From the NCBI GenBank assembly GCA_031378345.1, contig JANNDY010000075.1, positions 6,206 through 70,205 of the forward strand: 64,000 nt of DNA, written 5' to 3'. This document shows, piece by piece, positions 43,750-51,864 of the stretch (positions within the stretch are counted from its first letter, which is position 1; every line of letters begins with the position of its first letter). Origin of the DNA: Emticicia sp031378345 (GTDB lineage Bacteria; Bacteroidota; Bacteroidia; Cytophagales; Spirosomataceae). The notes under the pieces were generated by a model, which was not told where the DNA came from, did not search any database, and saw only the letters and a program-made list of their open reading frames with translations. Both the position numbers and the translations under genes were made by a program.

Positions 43750-44409
43750 CTACACTCTAAATTCTTCAACTACTGCCTTCAAAGTTGGTTCATCAATGGT
43801 GTGTTTTCCTTCAAAACAAATCACTTTTGGATTAATGTCAGCTATCATTCCTGCACGAAATTTCTCTGAAATTTCGGGATATGCAACTAAATATTCATCT
43901 TTATCGCCATAAATATAGTAAGTTTCGATGTTTTGCAGTTGTTCAGGTTCAATCACTTCTCTAATTCCATTGCTGAAAAATCCCGCCCAAAGCAAAAGCC
44001 TATTACATTTGATATGTCCATTTCCCACCCAACGGCATACTGTTGCACAGCCTTGCGAAAAGCCCAAAATATTAACCTCAATTTTTGATAAATCGTAGCC
44101 TTTCAGCAAGTTATCATAGACTTGATTTAGAAAATTATTATTGTCAGCTTTTTCTTCATCACGCAACTCACGAGTAGTCCATGATGCACCAACTCGGCTA
44201 TAATTTTCGTCTAAATAAAACCTTGCTGGAGCTTCGGGGGCTATGATAAATGTCTGACTATCAGTTATTTGCGAGAATTTCTTTATAAAAAATTGTGATA
44301 ACTGCCCATACCCATGCACTACAAACCAAATATTTTTGGTATTTTCATTCAACTCGCCCAATGTATAATATCGTGCTGTGCGTTCTACTTTTATTATGTG
44401 TTCGGTCAT
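43750..44409 (-). CDS. Alpha/beta hydrolase, carboxylesterase/phospholipase type
   Basis: 219 residues. The nucleophile elbow is GFSQG (116-120) with Ser118. The catalytic His is likely in EGKHTIDEP near the C-terminus and the Asp in YGDKDEYL. The fold fits the PF02230 group (phospholipase/carboxylesterase), which acts on acyl esters. It is cytoplasmic, with no signal peptide. The N-terminus (IIKVERTARYYTLGELNEN) is slightly unusual for that group. Confidence 0.85.
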   Translation of the reverse strand: MTEHIIKVERTARYYTLGELNENTKNIWFVVHGYGQLSQFFIKKFSQITDSQTFIIAPEAPARFYLDENYSRVGASWTTRELRDEEKADNNNFLNQVYDNLLKGYDLSKIEVNILGFSQGCATVCRWVGNGHIKCNRLLLWAGFFSNGIREVIEPEQLQNIETYYIYGDKDEYLVAYPEISEKFRAGMIADINPKVICFEGKHTIDEPTLKAVVEEFRV

Positions 44410-44490
44410 ATTTAATGAGTGATTTAGTGATTGTGAGATTGAGTGAGTGAAGCAATAACTCAGAATTCAGAACTCTTCACTCAGAACTAA
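44402..44490. repeat. Heptad repeats between the esterase and SUI1 genes
   Basis: GAGTGATTTAGTGATTGTGA and GAGTGAGTGAAG face CAGAATTCAGAACTCTTCAC. The first words match the in-frame repeat in rlmI. The left edge reaches the esterase start codons. Confidence 0.6.
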
Positions 44491-44492
44491 AC

Positions 44493-44831
44493 TCATCCTC
44501 CCGCTTTCTTTGCTTTATAGCCTTCTTTTATTAAAAATGTTAAAATCTTTTCACGGTGATCGCCTTGAAGCATAATTTCGTTGTCTTTAGCAGTGCCGCC
44601 ACTTCCGCATAGATTTTGGAGTTTTTTTCTTAGTTCTTGTAAGTTCTCATCTTTTCCAATGAAGCCTTCTACCCTACTAACAATTTTATTTCCACCTTTT
44701 CTTTCCAACCAAATCTTAAAGTTTTGTTGTTGTGCAGGCAAAATTTCTTGCTCTTCGTTTTCTCCAAAATCAAATGTAAAATCGGGATTTGTTGAATAGA
44801 CAACTCCTTCACGCAATCTTTTATTTTTCAT
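44493..44831 (-). CDS. SUI1/eIF1-family (YciH-like) protein
   Basis: 112 residues. The C-terminal half (GKDENLQELRKKLQNLCGSG, DNEIMLQGDHREKILTFLIKEGY) is the SUI1 fold found in bacterial YciH and eukaryotic eIF1. It may modulate start-site selection or ribosome binding; the bacterial role is not settled. It overlaps the upstream lipid-kinase gene by 4 bp (ATGA), so they are coupled. Confidence 0.9.
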   Translation of the reverse strand: MKNKRLREGVVYSTNPDFTFDFGENEEQEILPAQQQNFKIWLERKGGNKIVSRVEGFIGKDENLQELRKKLQNLCGSGGTAKDNEIMLQGDHREKILTFLIKEGYKAKKAGG

Positions 44832-45697
44832 ATCATTACTCTTAAACCTTTTTCTAATATACTGATAGTCAAATCTTTAGCTTTTACTTGTAGTGGTTCG
44901 CCATCATAATGAATCAAGAAGTCTTTTTCATTTTTAAGTTTAAATTTTGTACTTCGATAATTTTCTGAAAGCTCAGAGGAATGAATATTTCCAGAAAACA
45001 ATTGGGCAATCATTTGTAATGCTTGCCATGTATTTGGAGGTTGCAAAATAGTGCAATCTATAAAACCATCATCAATAATAGCAGTAGGCGTGATGAAAGC
45101 ATTATTGCCAAACTGCCGAGCATTTCCGAAAGTCAAACTAAAAACTTCATAATCATTTCCTGCAAATTCGCACTTTAAAGGTTTGTATTTCCAAAACTCA
45201 GTAAAGCCAACTTTTACATAATTCCAAAATCCACGACTTGTTTTTTTCGAGAAAACTTCGGCACAATGTGCATCAAAACCTACGCCCGCTGTGCAGAAAA
45301 AAGGAATTTCATTTATAAAACAAACATCAATTACTTTGTTGATTGGTGTATTTATAACTTCAATTGCATTCGTAGGATTCATCGAAATGCCTAATTCTCT
45401 TGCCAAACCATTTCCAGAGCCTGTCGGTATGATACCCAAAACTGTTTTGGAATTAATCAAAGCCTTGCCAATTTCATTTACAGTGCCATCACCACCAATG
45501 GCAACTACAAAAAGTATTTGATTTTTTACTGCTTCTTCTGCAATTTTTGTTGCGTGTCCTGCATATTCGGTAAAGTATATTTCTGGCATATATTTTATCT
45601 TATCTAATTGACTATCAATTAGTTGGATGATTTTTTGGTGCTTTTTTTTGCCTCCAGAAATTGGATTTATGATAAACCAAATTGCTTGTTTATTCAC
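44828..45697 (-). CDS. Diacylglycerol/lipid kinase (YegS-type)
   Basis: 289 residues of the DAGK catalytic family. IWFIINPISGGKKKHQK at the N-terminus and the nucleotide motif GGDGTVNEIG (68-77), then IPTGSGNGLARELGI, mark the ATP-binding site; DGEPLQVKAKDLTI closes the fold. It phosphorylates a lipid such as diacylglycerol or a sphingoid base, the latter plausible because Bacteroidota make sphingolipids. It is translationally coupled to the SUI1 gene. Confidence 0.93.
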   Translation of the reverse strand: MNKQAIWFIINPISGGKKKHQKIIQLIDSQLDKIKYMPEIYFTEYAGHATKIAEEAVKNQILFVVAIGGDGTVNEIGKALINSKTVLGIIPTGSGNGLARELGISMNPTNAIEVINTPINKVIDVCFINEIPFFCTAGVGFDAHCAEVFSKKTSRGFWNYVKVGFTEFWKYKPLKCEFAGNDYEVFSLTFGNARQFGNNAFITPTAIIDDGFIDCTILQPPNTWQALQMIAQLFSGNIHSSELSENYRSTKFKLKNEKDFLIHYDGEPLQVKAKDLTISILEKGLRVMI

Positions 45698-45772
45698 GAA
45701 AATTTAATAATTTTATGCTTTCGTGCAAAGATAGTATTCGATTTCGGAAAATAAACTCAAATTTACCCTACT

Positions 45773-46204
45773 ATGAAAAAAAACTTATTAATTCTATCAT
45801 TTTTGGCAATTTCATATTCAACTATGGCTCAAACTTCGACCAATCGCCAAGAAGTTTTGGACGTATTGATTCGACAAAATATGAATTGGAATTCTGGAAA
45901 TATCCCAGCCTTTATGGAAGATTACTGGCAGTCAGATTCGTTGATGTTTATTGGTTCAAAAGGCGTTGTATATGGCTGGAAGGCAACTTTGGCAAGATAC
46001 AACAAAAATTACCCTGACCGTGCAACGATGGGAACGCTCAAATTCGATATTCAAAAAACTGATTTTTTCTCAGATACTACTTGTTGGGTTTTGGGAAAAT
46101 GGCATCTTACACGTCCCGAAAAAGGCGATGTTGGAGGTTTTTTTACTTTAATTTTAAAGAAAATTGAAGGAAAATGGTTAATTGTTTCAGATCATACGAG
46201 TTGA
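45773..46204 (+). CDS. Secreted SnoaL/DUF4440-like protein
   Basis: 143 residues. Signal peptide MKKNLLILSFLAISYSTMAQ. The mature part (QEVLDVLIRQNMNWNSGNIPAFMEDYWQ, WKATLARYNKNYPD, RPEKGDVGGFFTLILKKIEGKWLIVSDHTS) has the cone-shaped NTF2/SnoaL pattern. The function of such secreted domains is varied and here unknown. It overlaps the convergent LytTR gene by 18 bp. Confidence 0.85.
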   Translation: MKKNLLILSFLAISYSTMAQTSTNRQEVLDVLIRQNMNWNSGNIPAFMEDYWQSDSLMFIGSKGVVYGWKATLARYNKNYPDRATMGTLKFDIQKTDFFSDTTCWVLGKWHLTRPEKGDVGGFFTLILKKIEGKWLIVSDHTS

Positions 46205-46552
46205 TTTCTTTGGAAAATCATTCATAGTTTTCAAAAAATCTTCTTTCCTGCGGCGAGATAAATTTACTTCAAATGCTTCTTCCAATCGCACTAAAAGCCC
46301 TTCATGGATTTGATAACCAGTTACGTGGTTTAGGTTTACCATGAATGATTTGTGCGTACGAAAAAAATTGTAGGGAATAAACCTTTTTTCGAGTTCTTTC
46401 AAGGTTTTTGAAACAATCATTATTTCACCTCCCTGTAAAAAAACTTCGGTATAATTGACAACGGCTTTCAAAAAAAGCACTTCTGCGGGGTTCACAATTT
46501 TTTTTCTAACTAAACAGATTGATGAGTTGTGGAGTGGCAAATTTAATGTCAT
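46187..46552 (-). CDS. LytTR DNA-binding regulator without receiver
   Basis: 121 residues, essentially one LytTR domain: FLKAVVNYTEVFLQGGEIMIV, SKTLKELEKRFIPYNFFRTHKSFMVN, HVTGYQIHEGLLVRLEEAFE, VNLSRRRKEDFLKTM. LytTR proteins bind short direct repeats at promoters. There is no response-regulator receiver, so control must be by another partner or by expression level. It lies 189 bp downstream of the class A PBP gene on the same strand. Confidence 0.88.
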   Translation of the reverse strand: MTLNLPLHNSSICLVRKKIVNPAEVLFLKAVVNYTEVFLQGGEIMIVSKTLKELEKRFIPYNFFRTHKSFMVNLNHVTGYQIHEGLLVRLEEAFEVNLSRRRKEDFLKTMNDFPKKSTRMI

Positions 46553-46638
46553 GGGAAAAATTCTTTAGTGTTCTTATCTATTCTAAGTTAAGACCCTAAA
46601 GGTCGGTAAAAGGTTGTAATACTGTTTAATAATAATAG

Positions 46639-46705
46639 AAATAGCTTATTATAAAGATTTATGCCATTTGAAATTTTGCTATAAACACTTGATAATAAGC
46701 TATTT
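46639..46705. repeat. 14-bp perfect inverted repeat
   Basis: AAATAGCTTATTAT (46639-46652) and ATAATAAGCTATTT (46692-46705) enclose 39 nt between the class A PBP and LytTR genes. It may be a terminator-like hairpin or small mobile-element ends. Confidence 0.55.
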
Positions 46706-46740
46706 AGAAATATATTTTACTTTTTTTGTTGAAATTAAAT

Positions 46741-49332
46741 TTATTTAATGGTAATCTTTAATTTTGATGTATCTCTTTCAATTGGTTCAATTGGGGGCAT
46801 TCTTTCGTTACCTTCATTGTTTGGTTTTTTTGTACTGTCTGCTGTTTGCACTGTCGAATCTGAGAAAACTTCTACGCTTTCGCCTCCTCCATACGAACAG
46901 CCTTGATAATCTTTCTTGATTACGCCACTCGGTTTTGGAAATGGGCCGGGACTATAACCTAATTTTTTGTCAGTGTAAACACTTTGCATAAATTTCCCAA
47001 AAATTGGCATTGCCGACCTTGCCCCTTCACCATTTCGTGAGCGAAAGTGAATACTTCGGTCGTCGCCACCAACCCAAACACCACAAACTAAGTCTTTGGT
47101 AAAACCCATATACCAAGAGTCCGAATAGTTAGAAGTTGTGCCAGTTTTCCCTGCAGCTTGCCCTCCATTTTTAAATAATTCACCGCAATGTTCAAACAAA
47201 CCTCTTGAAGTACCACCTGGCTCTTCCACCCCTCCACGGAGCATGTATTGCATCAAAAAGGCAGATTCTGGTCGAATTGCTTCTCGTTTTTTTGTTTCAA
47301 ATTCATACAAAACTCGTCCTTTTGAGTCTTCAATTTTGAAAACCAACATCGGGTCCACATAAGTGCCATTATTAACAAAAACGCCGTAAGCGGCAACCAT
47401 TTCGTAGAGTGACACATCAGAAGTGCCAATTCCTAAAGACAAAACAGGGTCGAGCGGAGCTGTAATTCCTAATTTTCGTGCATAATCAATGATTACTTTG
47501 GGCTTTACTTCGTCGGCAAGTTGGGCAGCAACTGAGTTTACCGATTTTGCGATTGCTCTCCTTAATGACATATTTGAATATGTAAAATTGCCATCGGCGT
47601 TTTTTGGCTCCCAAGTTTTTATCACGCCATTTTCTTTCCATTCTTTCTTGAAAGGCTTGTCAGTGCGTCTGTCGCAAGGTGAAAGGTTGAGTGGGCCATC
47701 AATTGCGGCTGTATAAAGTACAGGTTTGAAAGTAGAACCGGGCTGACGGCGACCTTGTTTTACGTGGTCATATTTGAAATAATCGTAGTTTACGCCGCCC
47801 ACCCATGCTTTAATAAAACCACTATAAGGATCCATTGACATCATGCCAGTTTGCAAAAATCTTTTATAATAAATAATTGAATCAACAGGACTCATCATCA
47901 TTTCTTTTTGACCTTCCCAAGTAAAAACTTTCACATTTTTTTTCTTTTCATACATATAATAATGCACCGAATCTGGCTCATTTTTAAACCTCTTTTGCAG
48001 TTTTTTATAAATTGGGGTTCGCTTGGCAACAGTATCAATAAAACCGGGAATCTCTTGACCATTTTCATAAGTCCAAGGGTTTTTGCCTTTCCATTCGTGG
48101 TCAAATTCTTTTTGCAGTTTTTTCATGTGAATCGCCGCTGCATTTTCAGCATGCGTCTGCATTCTCGAATCAATTGTTGTGTATATTTTCAAGCCATCTC
48201 TGTACAAATCAAGGTCAATTTCGTTCTTTTTTGCCCAATTTTCTACCCATTTTGCCAAAGCTACCTTAAAATAGCTACCTTGTCCATCATAAGAATCTTG
48301 GACATTTATGTCTAATTTTATCTCTGTTTTGCTTAATTTATCAACTTCTTCTTGCTTCAAATCTCCATTATTTGCCATTAATTGCAAGACTGTATTTCGT
48401 CTTTTCAATGAGTTTTTAGGGTTTCTAATAGGATTATAAAGTGTCGTTCCTTTCTGCAAACCTACCAAAACGGCAGCTTCATCAACAGTCAATTCTTTAG
48501 GTTCTTTATTGAAATAAGTTTGAGAGGCAGTTCGGATTCCGTAAGCATTATTGCCATAATCAACCGTGTTGAGGTACATCGTCAGAATTTCACCTTTGGC
48601 AAAATTTCGCTCCAATCTAATGGCAGTAAGCCATTCTTTGGTCTTATAAACTAAGGTTTTTACGAAAGGAATATAATACAATAAGCCTTTCATTTCGCTT
48701 TTACGTGTATTATATAAGTTCTTGGCTAATTGCTGTGAAACCGTGCTTCCGCCACCTCTTTCACCACCCGAAAAAATACCAGCTGCAACTCCAGCCATAG
48801 ACTGTAAATCAATGCCCGAATGTTGGTAAAAACGCTTGTCTTCTGTGGAAATGAGAGCTTTAAAGAGCCACGGCGACATTTGTGAGCTGTCAATGGTTTG
48901 TCGGTTTTCGGTAAAATATTTACCAATTTCAACGCCATCTGCCGTGTATATTGCTGAAGATTGTGAGATTTTTGGGTCGGTCAATTGCTCAATACTTGGC
49001 ATTCTGCCACAAAGCCACAAGAAATTTGTTTCGATACAAAATATATAAATTAGTCCTGCAATGAAGGCTCTAAGGCTATATTTATAAATTTTTGTAATTA
49101 GTGGAAAGTGTGTTCCCTCGACATCAAATTTTGAGTTAAAGTAATTTTTTATTTCATCGAGTTTAAGATAAAATTTCACAAAAGCACTTTCTACTTTTTC
49201 TTCACCAAAAACCTTGCAAAGCAAGCGATATGTTTTATCTAAAAACCACCACCAAGCATCACTTATTTTTGTAGAGCCAATTGTCCAATATTTTTGAACA
49301 ATTTCAAAGGTATTTTTTATTTTTTCTAACAT
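46741..49332 (-). CDS. Class A penicillin-binding protein (PBP1A-like)
   Basis: 863 residues. A cytoplasmic N-terminus and one membrane helix (about 88-108) precede the GT51 transglycosylase domain, with STEDKRFYQHSGID and GGGSTVSQQLAKNL. The transpeptidase domain has the active-site serine in GSTFKP (near residue 530), the KSVNS motif and AAGKTGTTS. It polymerises and cross-links peptidoglycan. A C-terminal tail of Pro/Glu-rich residues follows. Upstream is a palindromic repeat (49361-49383). Confidence 0.95.
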   Translation of the reverse strand: MLEKIKNTFEIVQKYWTIGSTKISDAWWWFLDKTYRLLCKVFGEEKVESAFVKFYLKLDEIKNYFNSKFDVEGTHFPLITKIYKYSLRAFIAGLIYIFCIETNFLWLCGRMPSIEQLTDPKISQSSAIYTADGVEIGKYFTENRQTIDSSQMSPWLFKALISTEDKRFYQHSGIDLQSMAGVAAGIFSGGERGGGSTVSQQLAKNLYNTRKSEMKGLLYYIPFVKTLVYKTKEWLTAIRLERNFAKGEILTMYLNTVDYGNNAYGIRTASQTYFNKEPKELTVDEAAVLVGLQKGTTLYNPIRNPKNSLKRRNTVLQLMANNGDLKQEEVDKLSKTEIKLDINVQDSYDGQGSYFKVALAKWVENWAKKNEIDLDLYRDGLKIYTTIDSRMQTHAENAAAIHMKKLQKEFDHEWKGKNPWTYENGQEIPGFIDTVAKRTPIYKKLQKRFKNEPDSVHYYMYEKKKNVKVFTWEGQKEMMMSPVDSIIYYKRFLQTGMMSMDPYSGFIKAWVGGVNYDYFKYDHVKQGRRQPGSTFKPVLYTAAIDGPLNLSPCDRRTDKPFKKEWKENGVIKTWEPKNADGNFTYSNMSLRRAIAKSVNSVAAQLADEVKPKVIIDYARKLGITAPLDPVLSLGIGTSDVSLYEMVAAYGVFVNNGTYVDPMLVFKIEDSKGRVLYEFETKKREAIRPESAFLMQYMLRGGVEEPGGTSRGLFEHCGELFKNGGQAAGKTGTTSNYSDSWYMGFTKDLVCGVWVGGDDRSIHFRSRNGEGARSAMPIFGKFMQSVYTDKKLGYSPGPFPKPSGVIKKDYQGCSYGGGESVEVFSDSTVQTADSTKKPNNEGNERMPPIEPIERDTSKLKITIK

Positions 49333-49672
49333 AGGTTGAGTACGTAAAGACTATTTTCTCCAATTTATTAAATTGTAGTACAAAGAAACGTTAAAGTTTT
49401 GAAAAATGCTTTGTCAAAGAAATGATTCTGAGTTAAAATTTCAAAAATATTTGAGTTTTGAAATTTTAGTTGAAAATTATCTTTAGAAACAAGGTACTTA
49501 TGACGCAGGATTTATTGAAAAGTTTCCTTTTTAGAATAAATTAAAAATGTAGAAACTTTACCATTCAGTAAAATTTCACCAAATATTAACCTACAAATTT
49601 GAATTTTGTTAGAAAACTTACTTACATTCATTGTTTAAAATCATTTTTTTTTACCAAAAACCCTTTTTAACA
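49333..49672. other. Gap between the class A PBP gene and the gene at 49673
   Basis: AT-rich divergent spacer. It holds CAATTT palindrome copy 4 (49361-49383), then about 290 bp with no gene, terminator or clear promoter that I can support. Confidence 0.5.
49361..49383. repeat. CAATTT palindromic repeat, copy 4
   Basis: CAATTT-ATT-AAATTGTAGTACAA, 29 bp upstream of the class A PBP start codon. Confidence 0.6.
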
Positions 49673-50101
49673 ATGGAAAATATCAACCCTGACAAACCTC
49701 TTGAAAAAGAATTATTGCCTCTTTTTACAAGCAAAGCCCCGTTTCAACTTCCAACCGAATGGAAAGATTTTATCGTAAAAGTAAGTCCTTACATTATGCT
49801 TATTTTAGTCCCATTGACAGTCTTGGCAATTGGACTTACAGCTTTTGCTTCTATTTTTACTACAATTTCGTCGAATCCTATGTGGGGATTAGCTACCATC
49901 TTTACAGTTGCTGGCTTAATTTGTAGTTTGCTTTCAATCAAAGGATTATTCGACCGCAAACGTGAAGGTTGGGTTTGGTCATATTATGCTTTTATGTTGT
50001 TTTTGGTAAGTGATTTATTGCATTTTCAATTTATAGATGCTATTATTACTTTTTTGATAAGTGGGTATTTTCTTTTTCAAATTAGAGAATATTATAAGTG
50101 A
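49673..50101 (+). CDS. Hypothetical membrane protein
   Basis: 142 residues from the ATG at 49673 (MENINPDKPLEKELLPLFTS); the earlier start at 49631 adds only a hydrophobic fragment. Four membrane helices are likely (about 36-63, 68-88, 97-115, 118-136), and the C-terminus is FQIREYYK. I recognise no family. It is followed by a palindrome (50240-50257) and a shared terminator. Confidence 0.7.
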   Translation: MENINPDKPLEKELLPLFTSKAPFQLPTEWKDFIVKVSPYIMLILVPLTVLAIGLTAFASIFTTISSNPMWGLATIFTVAGLICSLLSIKGLFDRKREGWVWSYYAFMLFLVSDLLHFQFIDAIITFLISGYFLFQIREYYK

Positions 50102-50239
50102 TCTGATGTCGGATTTGGGATTTCTGATTTCGGAAGATTTTAGATAGTGAATTTTATTCACATTTGGGATATATTTTACGAATTTCGAAGGCCGAATTTA
50201 TTCGTATACTGAAAACCAAATTCCATTAATTATTATAGC

Positions 50240-50257
50240 AACCAATTTTAATTGGTT
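50240..50257. other. 18-bp palindrome
   Basis: AACCAATTTTAATTGGTT is a perfect palindrome between the two convergent genes. Its role is unknown. Confidence 0.35.
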
Positions 50258-50274
50258 TATTGAACAAAAACAAA

Positions 50275-50306
50275 AAGAGCGAAGTATCTCTCGATATTTC
50301 GCTCTT
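50275..50306. terminator. Bidirectional terminator
   Basis: AAGAGCGAA and TTCGCTCTT form a stem, flanked by A-rich and T/C-rich tracts, between the membrane-protein gene and the WG-repeat gene. Confidence 0.8.
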
Positions 50307-50327
50307 CAAAAACTACTCAATTAAAAC

Positions 50328-51497
50328 TTATTTATTTATTTTCGTCAAATCTCCTTTGCTAAATGTTTGGTTTTCTTGGAAAACTTCTTTGCCTTTTTTG
50401 CTGACAAATCCATTTTTGCCAAAGATGCTGATACGAGCCATTCCTTCTGAAAAATTATAGGCATCATCATAAATCAAAGGAATAATTTCTTCGCCAGTCT
50501 TATTAACAAAACCATATTTATTATTGATAGAAACTCTTGCAACTCCTTCCGAAAACCCCCAAACATTGTCATATTTTAAGGCAGTAATTTCCTTGCCAGA
50601 CTTATCCATTATTCCAAACTTGTCTTTGATACTCACCACCAACATTCCCTCAGACGAACCTTCAATAAAATCATAAATTACAGGAACAACTTCATTGCCC
50701 GATTTGTCAATAATTCCCCATTTACGCTTGTTTCTAACTACCGAAAGTCCTTCTGTAAAATTATCTACTTCGTCGAACATATCAATTACAAACAAGGCAT
50801 CATTTTTATCAATAAAACCCCATTTTTTGTTGTCAGTTTTTACGGCTGCCCTTCCTTCCGAGAAACTTTTGGCAGATTTATAGTGAAATGGTATAATTTG
50901 AAGACCTTTTCTATCAATATATCCAAATTTTCCTTCAAGACCAACACAAGCCAAGCCTTCCGAAAAACTTTCAGCTTTATCGAATTGTGGATGTGAAACA
51001 TATCTATTTTTGGCATCAATTACGCCCCATTTGCCATATTGCTTTACAAATGTCAAGTTTTCGCTAAAACTAAGAGCATCTTCATATTGTAAATCTATTT
51101 TTTCTTTCCCTTTTTTATCAATAAATCCCCATTTCTCTCCCACCCTTACAGCAGCCAATGATTGCGAGAAATTTTGTGCTTCATCATATTTAAAAGCAAT
51201 GATTTCCTTGCCAGTTTTATCAATAAAGCCCCATTTACCATTTCTTTGAGTAGCGGCAAGTCCTTCACTGATGTCATATGCATTGTCATATTTGGCAGAA
51301 ACAACTTCGTTTCCTTTTCGATTGACAAAACCTACTTTATTATTTTTTTCGATGCGAGAAACACCAGATTGATAATCATTAAATGAAGTATTTGAAGCAA
51401 ATTTCATTTTTGCTTCTTGTGCAAAAGCCGTACTTGTAAATAAAGTTAAACTAAGTAAAAGACTTTTTTGTAGCTTATTTTGAAAAAAACTATTCAT
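50328..51497 (-). CDS. Secreted WG-repeat protein
   Basis: 389 residues from the ATG at 51497 (MNSFFQNKLQKSLLLSLTLF), with signal peptide ending AFAQ. About ten tandem units of roughly 30-35 residues carry the WG signature (KWGFIDKTGKEIIAFKYD, KFGIMDKSGKEITALKYD, KYGFVNKTGEEIIPLIYD). WG repeats fold as beta structures in exported and cell-surface proteins of unknown function. The longer frame to 51590 has no better start. Confidence 0.9.
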   Translation of the reverse strand: MNSFFQNKLQKSLLLSLTLFTSTAFAQEAKMKFASNTSFNDYQSGVSRIEKNNKVGFVNRKGNEVVSAKYDNAYDISEGLAATQRNGKWGFIDKTGKEIIAFKYDEAQNFSQSLAAVRVGEKWGFIDKKGKEKIDLQYEDALSFSENLTFVKQYGKWGVIDAKNRYVSHPQFDKAESFSEGLACVGLEGKFGYIDRKGLQIIPFHYKSAKSFSEGRAAVKTDNKKWGFIDKNDALFVIDMFDEVDNFTEGLSVVRNKRKWGIIDKSGNEVVPVIYDFIEGSSEGMLVVSIKDKFGIMDKSGKEITALKYDNVWGFSEGVARVSINNKYGFVNKTGEEIIPLIYDDAYNFSEGMARISIFGKNGFVSKKGKEVFQENQTFSKGDLTKINK

Positions 51498-51582
51498 GGG
51501 AGTAACATTTTTAGGGAAAACAGTAATTAATTTAAATAGTGATTTACCAAAGATGTGCCAATCAATCACTTTCAAACATAAT

Positions 51583-51728
51583 CTTAGCAAACGGATACAT
51601 TTGAAAGGTTTTGAACAAAGAAATCATAGAAGAGTATAAAAAAACTAAATTTCATAAAAACGCCCACGACTCAAACTCAATGCCAAAGTAACCAGAATAA
51701 TATAAAACTTAGCCAACGGATACGTTTC
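51583..51728 (+). repeat. Pair of imperfect 20-bp direct repeats
   Basis: CTTAGCAAACGGATACATTT starts at 51583; CTTAGCCAACGGATACGTTT starts at 51708. They differ at two positions and lie 125 bp apart. Confidence 0.75.
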
Positions 51729-51814
51729 GGTAGTATAGAGAAATAAGCAAAAAGCATTACCTTTGCAGAAGGTTTAGAATAAATTATAAATATACTTAAT
51801 TCCTAATTAATTAG

Positions 51815-51833
51815 CCCTCCCTATCGGGGAGGG
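51815..51833. repeat. C-rich hairpin upstream of pheT
   Basis: CCCTCCC and GGGAGGG stem around a 5-nt loop, then TTGGGAGGGGG. It is related to the hairpins at 11508-11548 and 19931-19951, read on the other strand. It could also attenuate pheT, but no leader peptide is seen. Confidence 0.55.
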
Positions 51834-51864
51834 TTGGGAGGGGGTTGTTTTCTTAGCATAGTAA

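Larger units (their letters stand above)
51498..51864. other. Gap upstream of pheT with direct repeats
   Basis: Contains two imperfect copies of CTTAGCmAACGGATACrTTT (51583 and 51708), a TACCTTTG -7-like element (51758-51765) without a clear TTTG partner, and a C-rich hairpin (51815-51833). No gene is seen. Confidence 0.55.

Noticed and set aside
47790..47812. ACGCCGCCCACCC in the class A PBP gene, similar to the 15-bp element
   Set aside because: It encodes AWVGGVNY, a native PBP motif.
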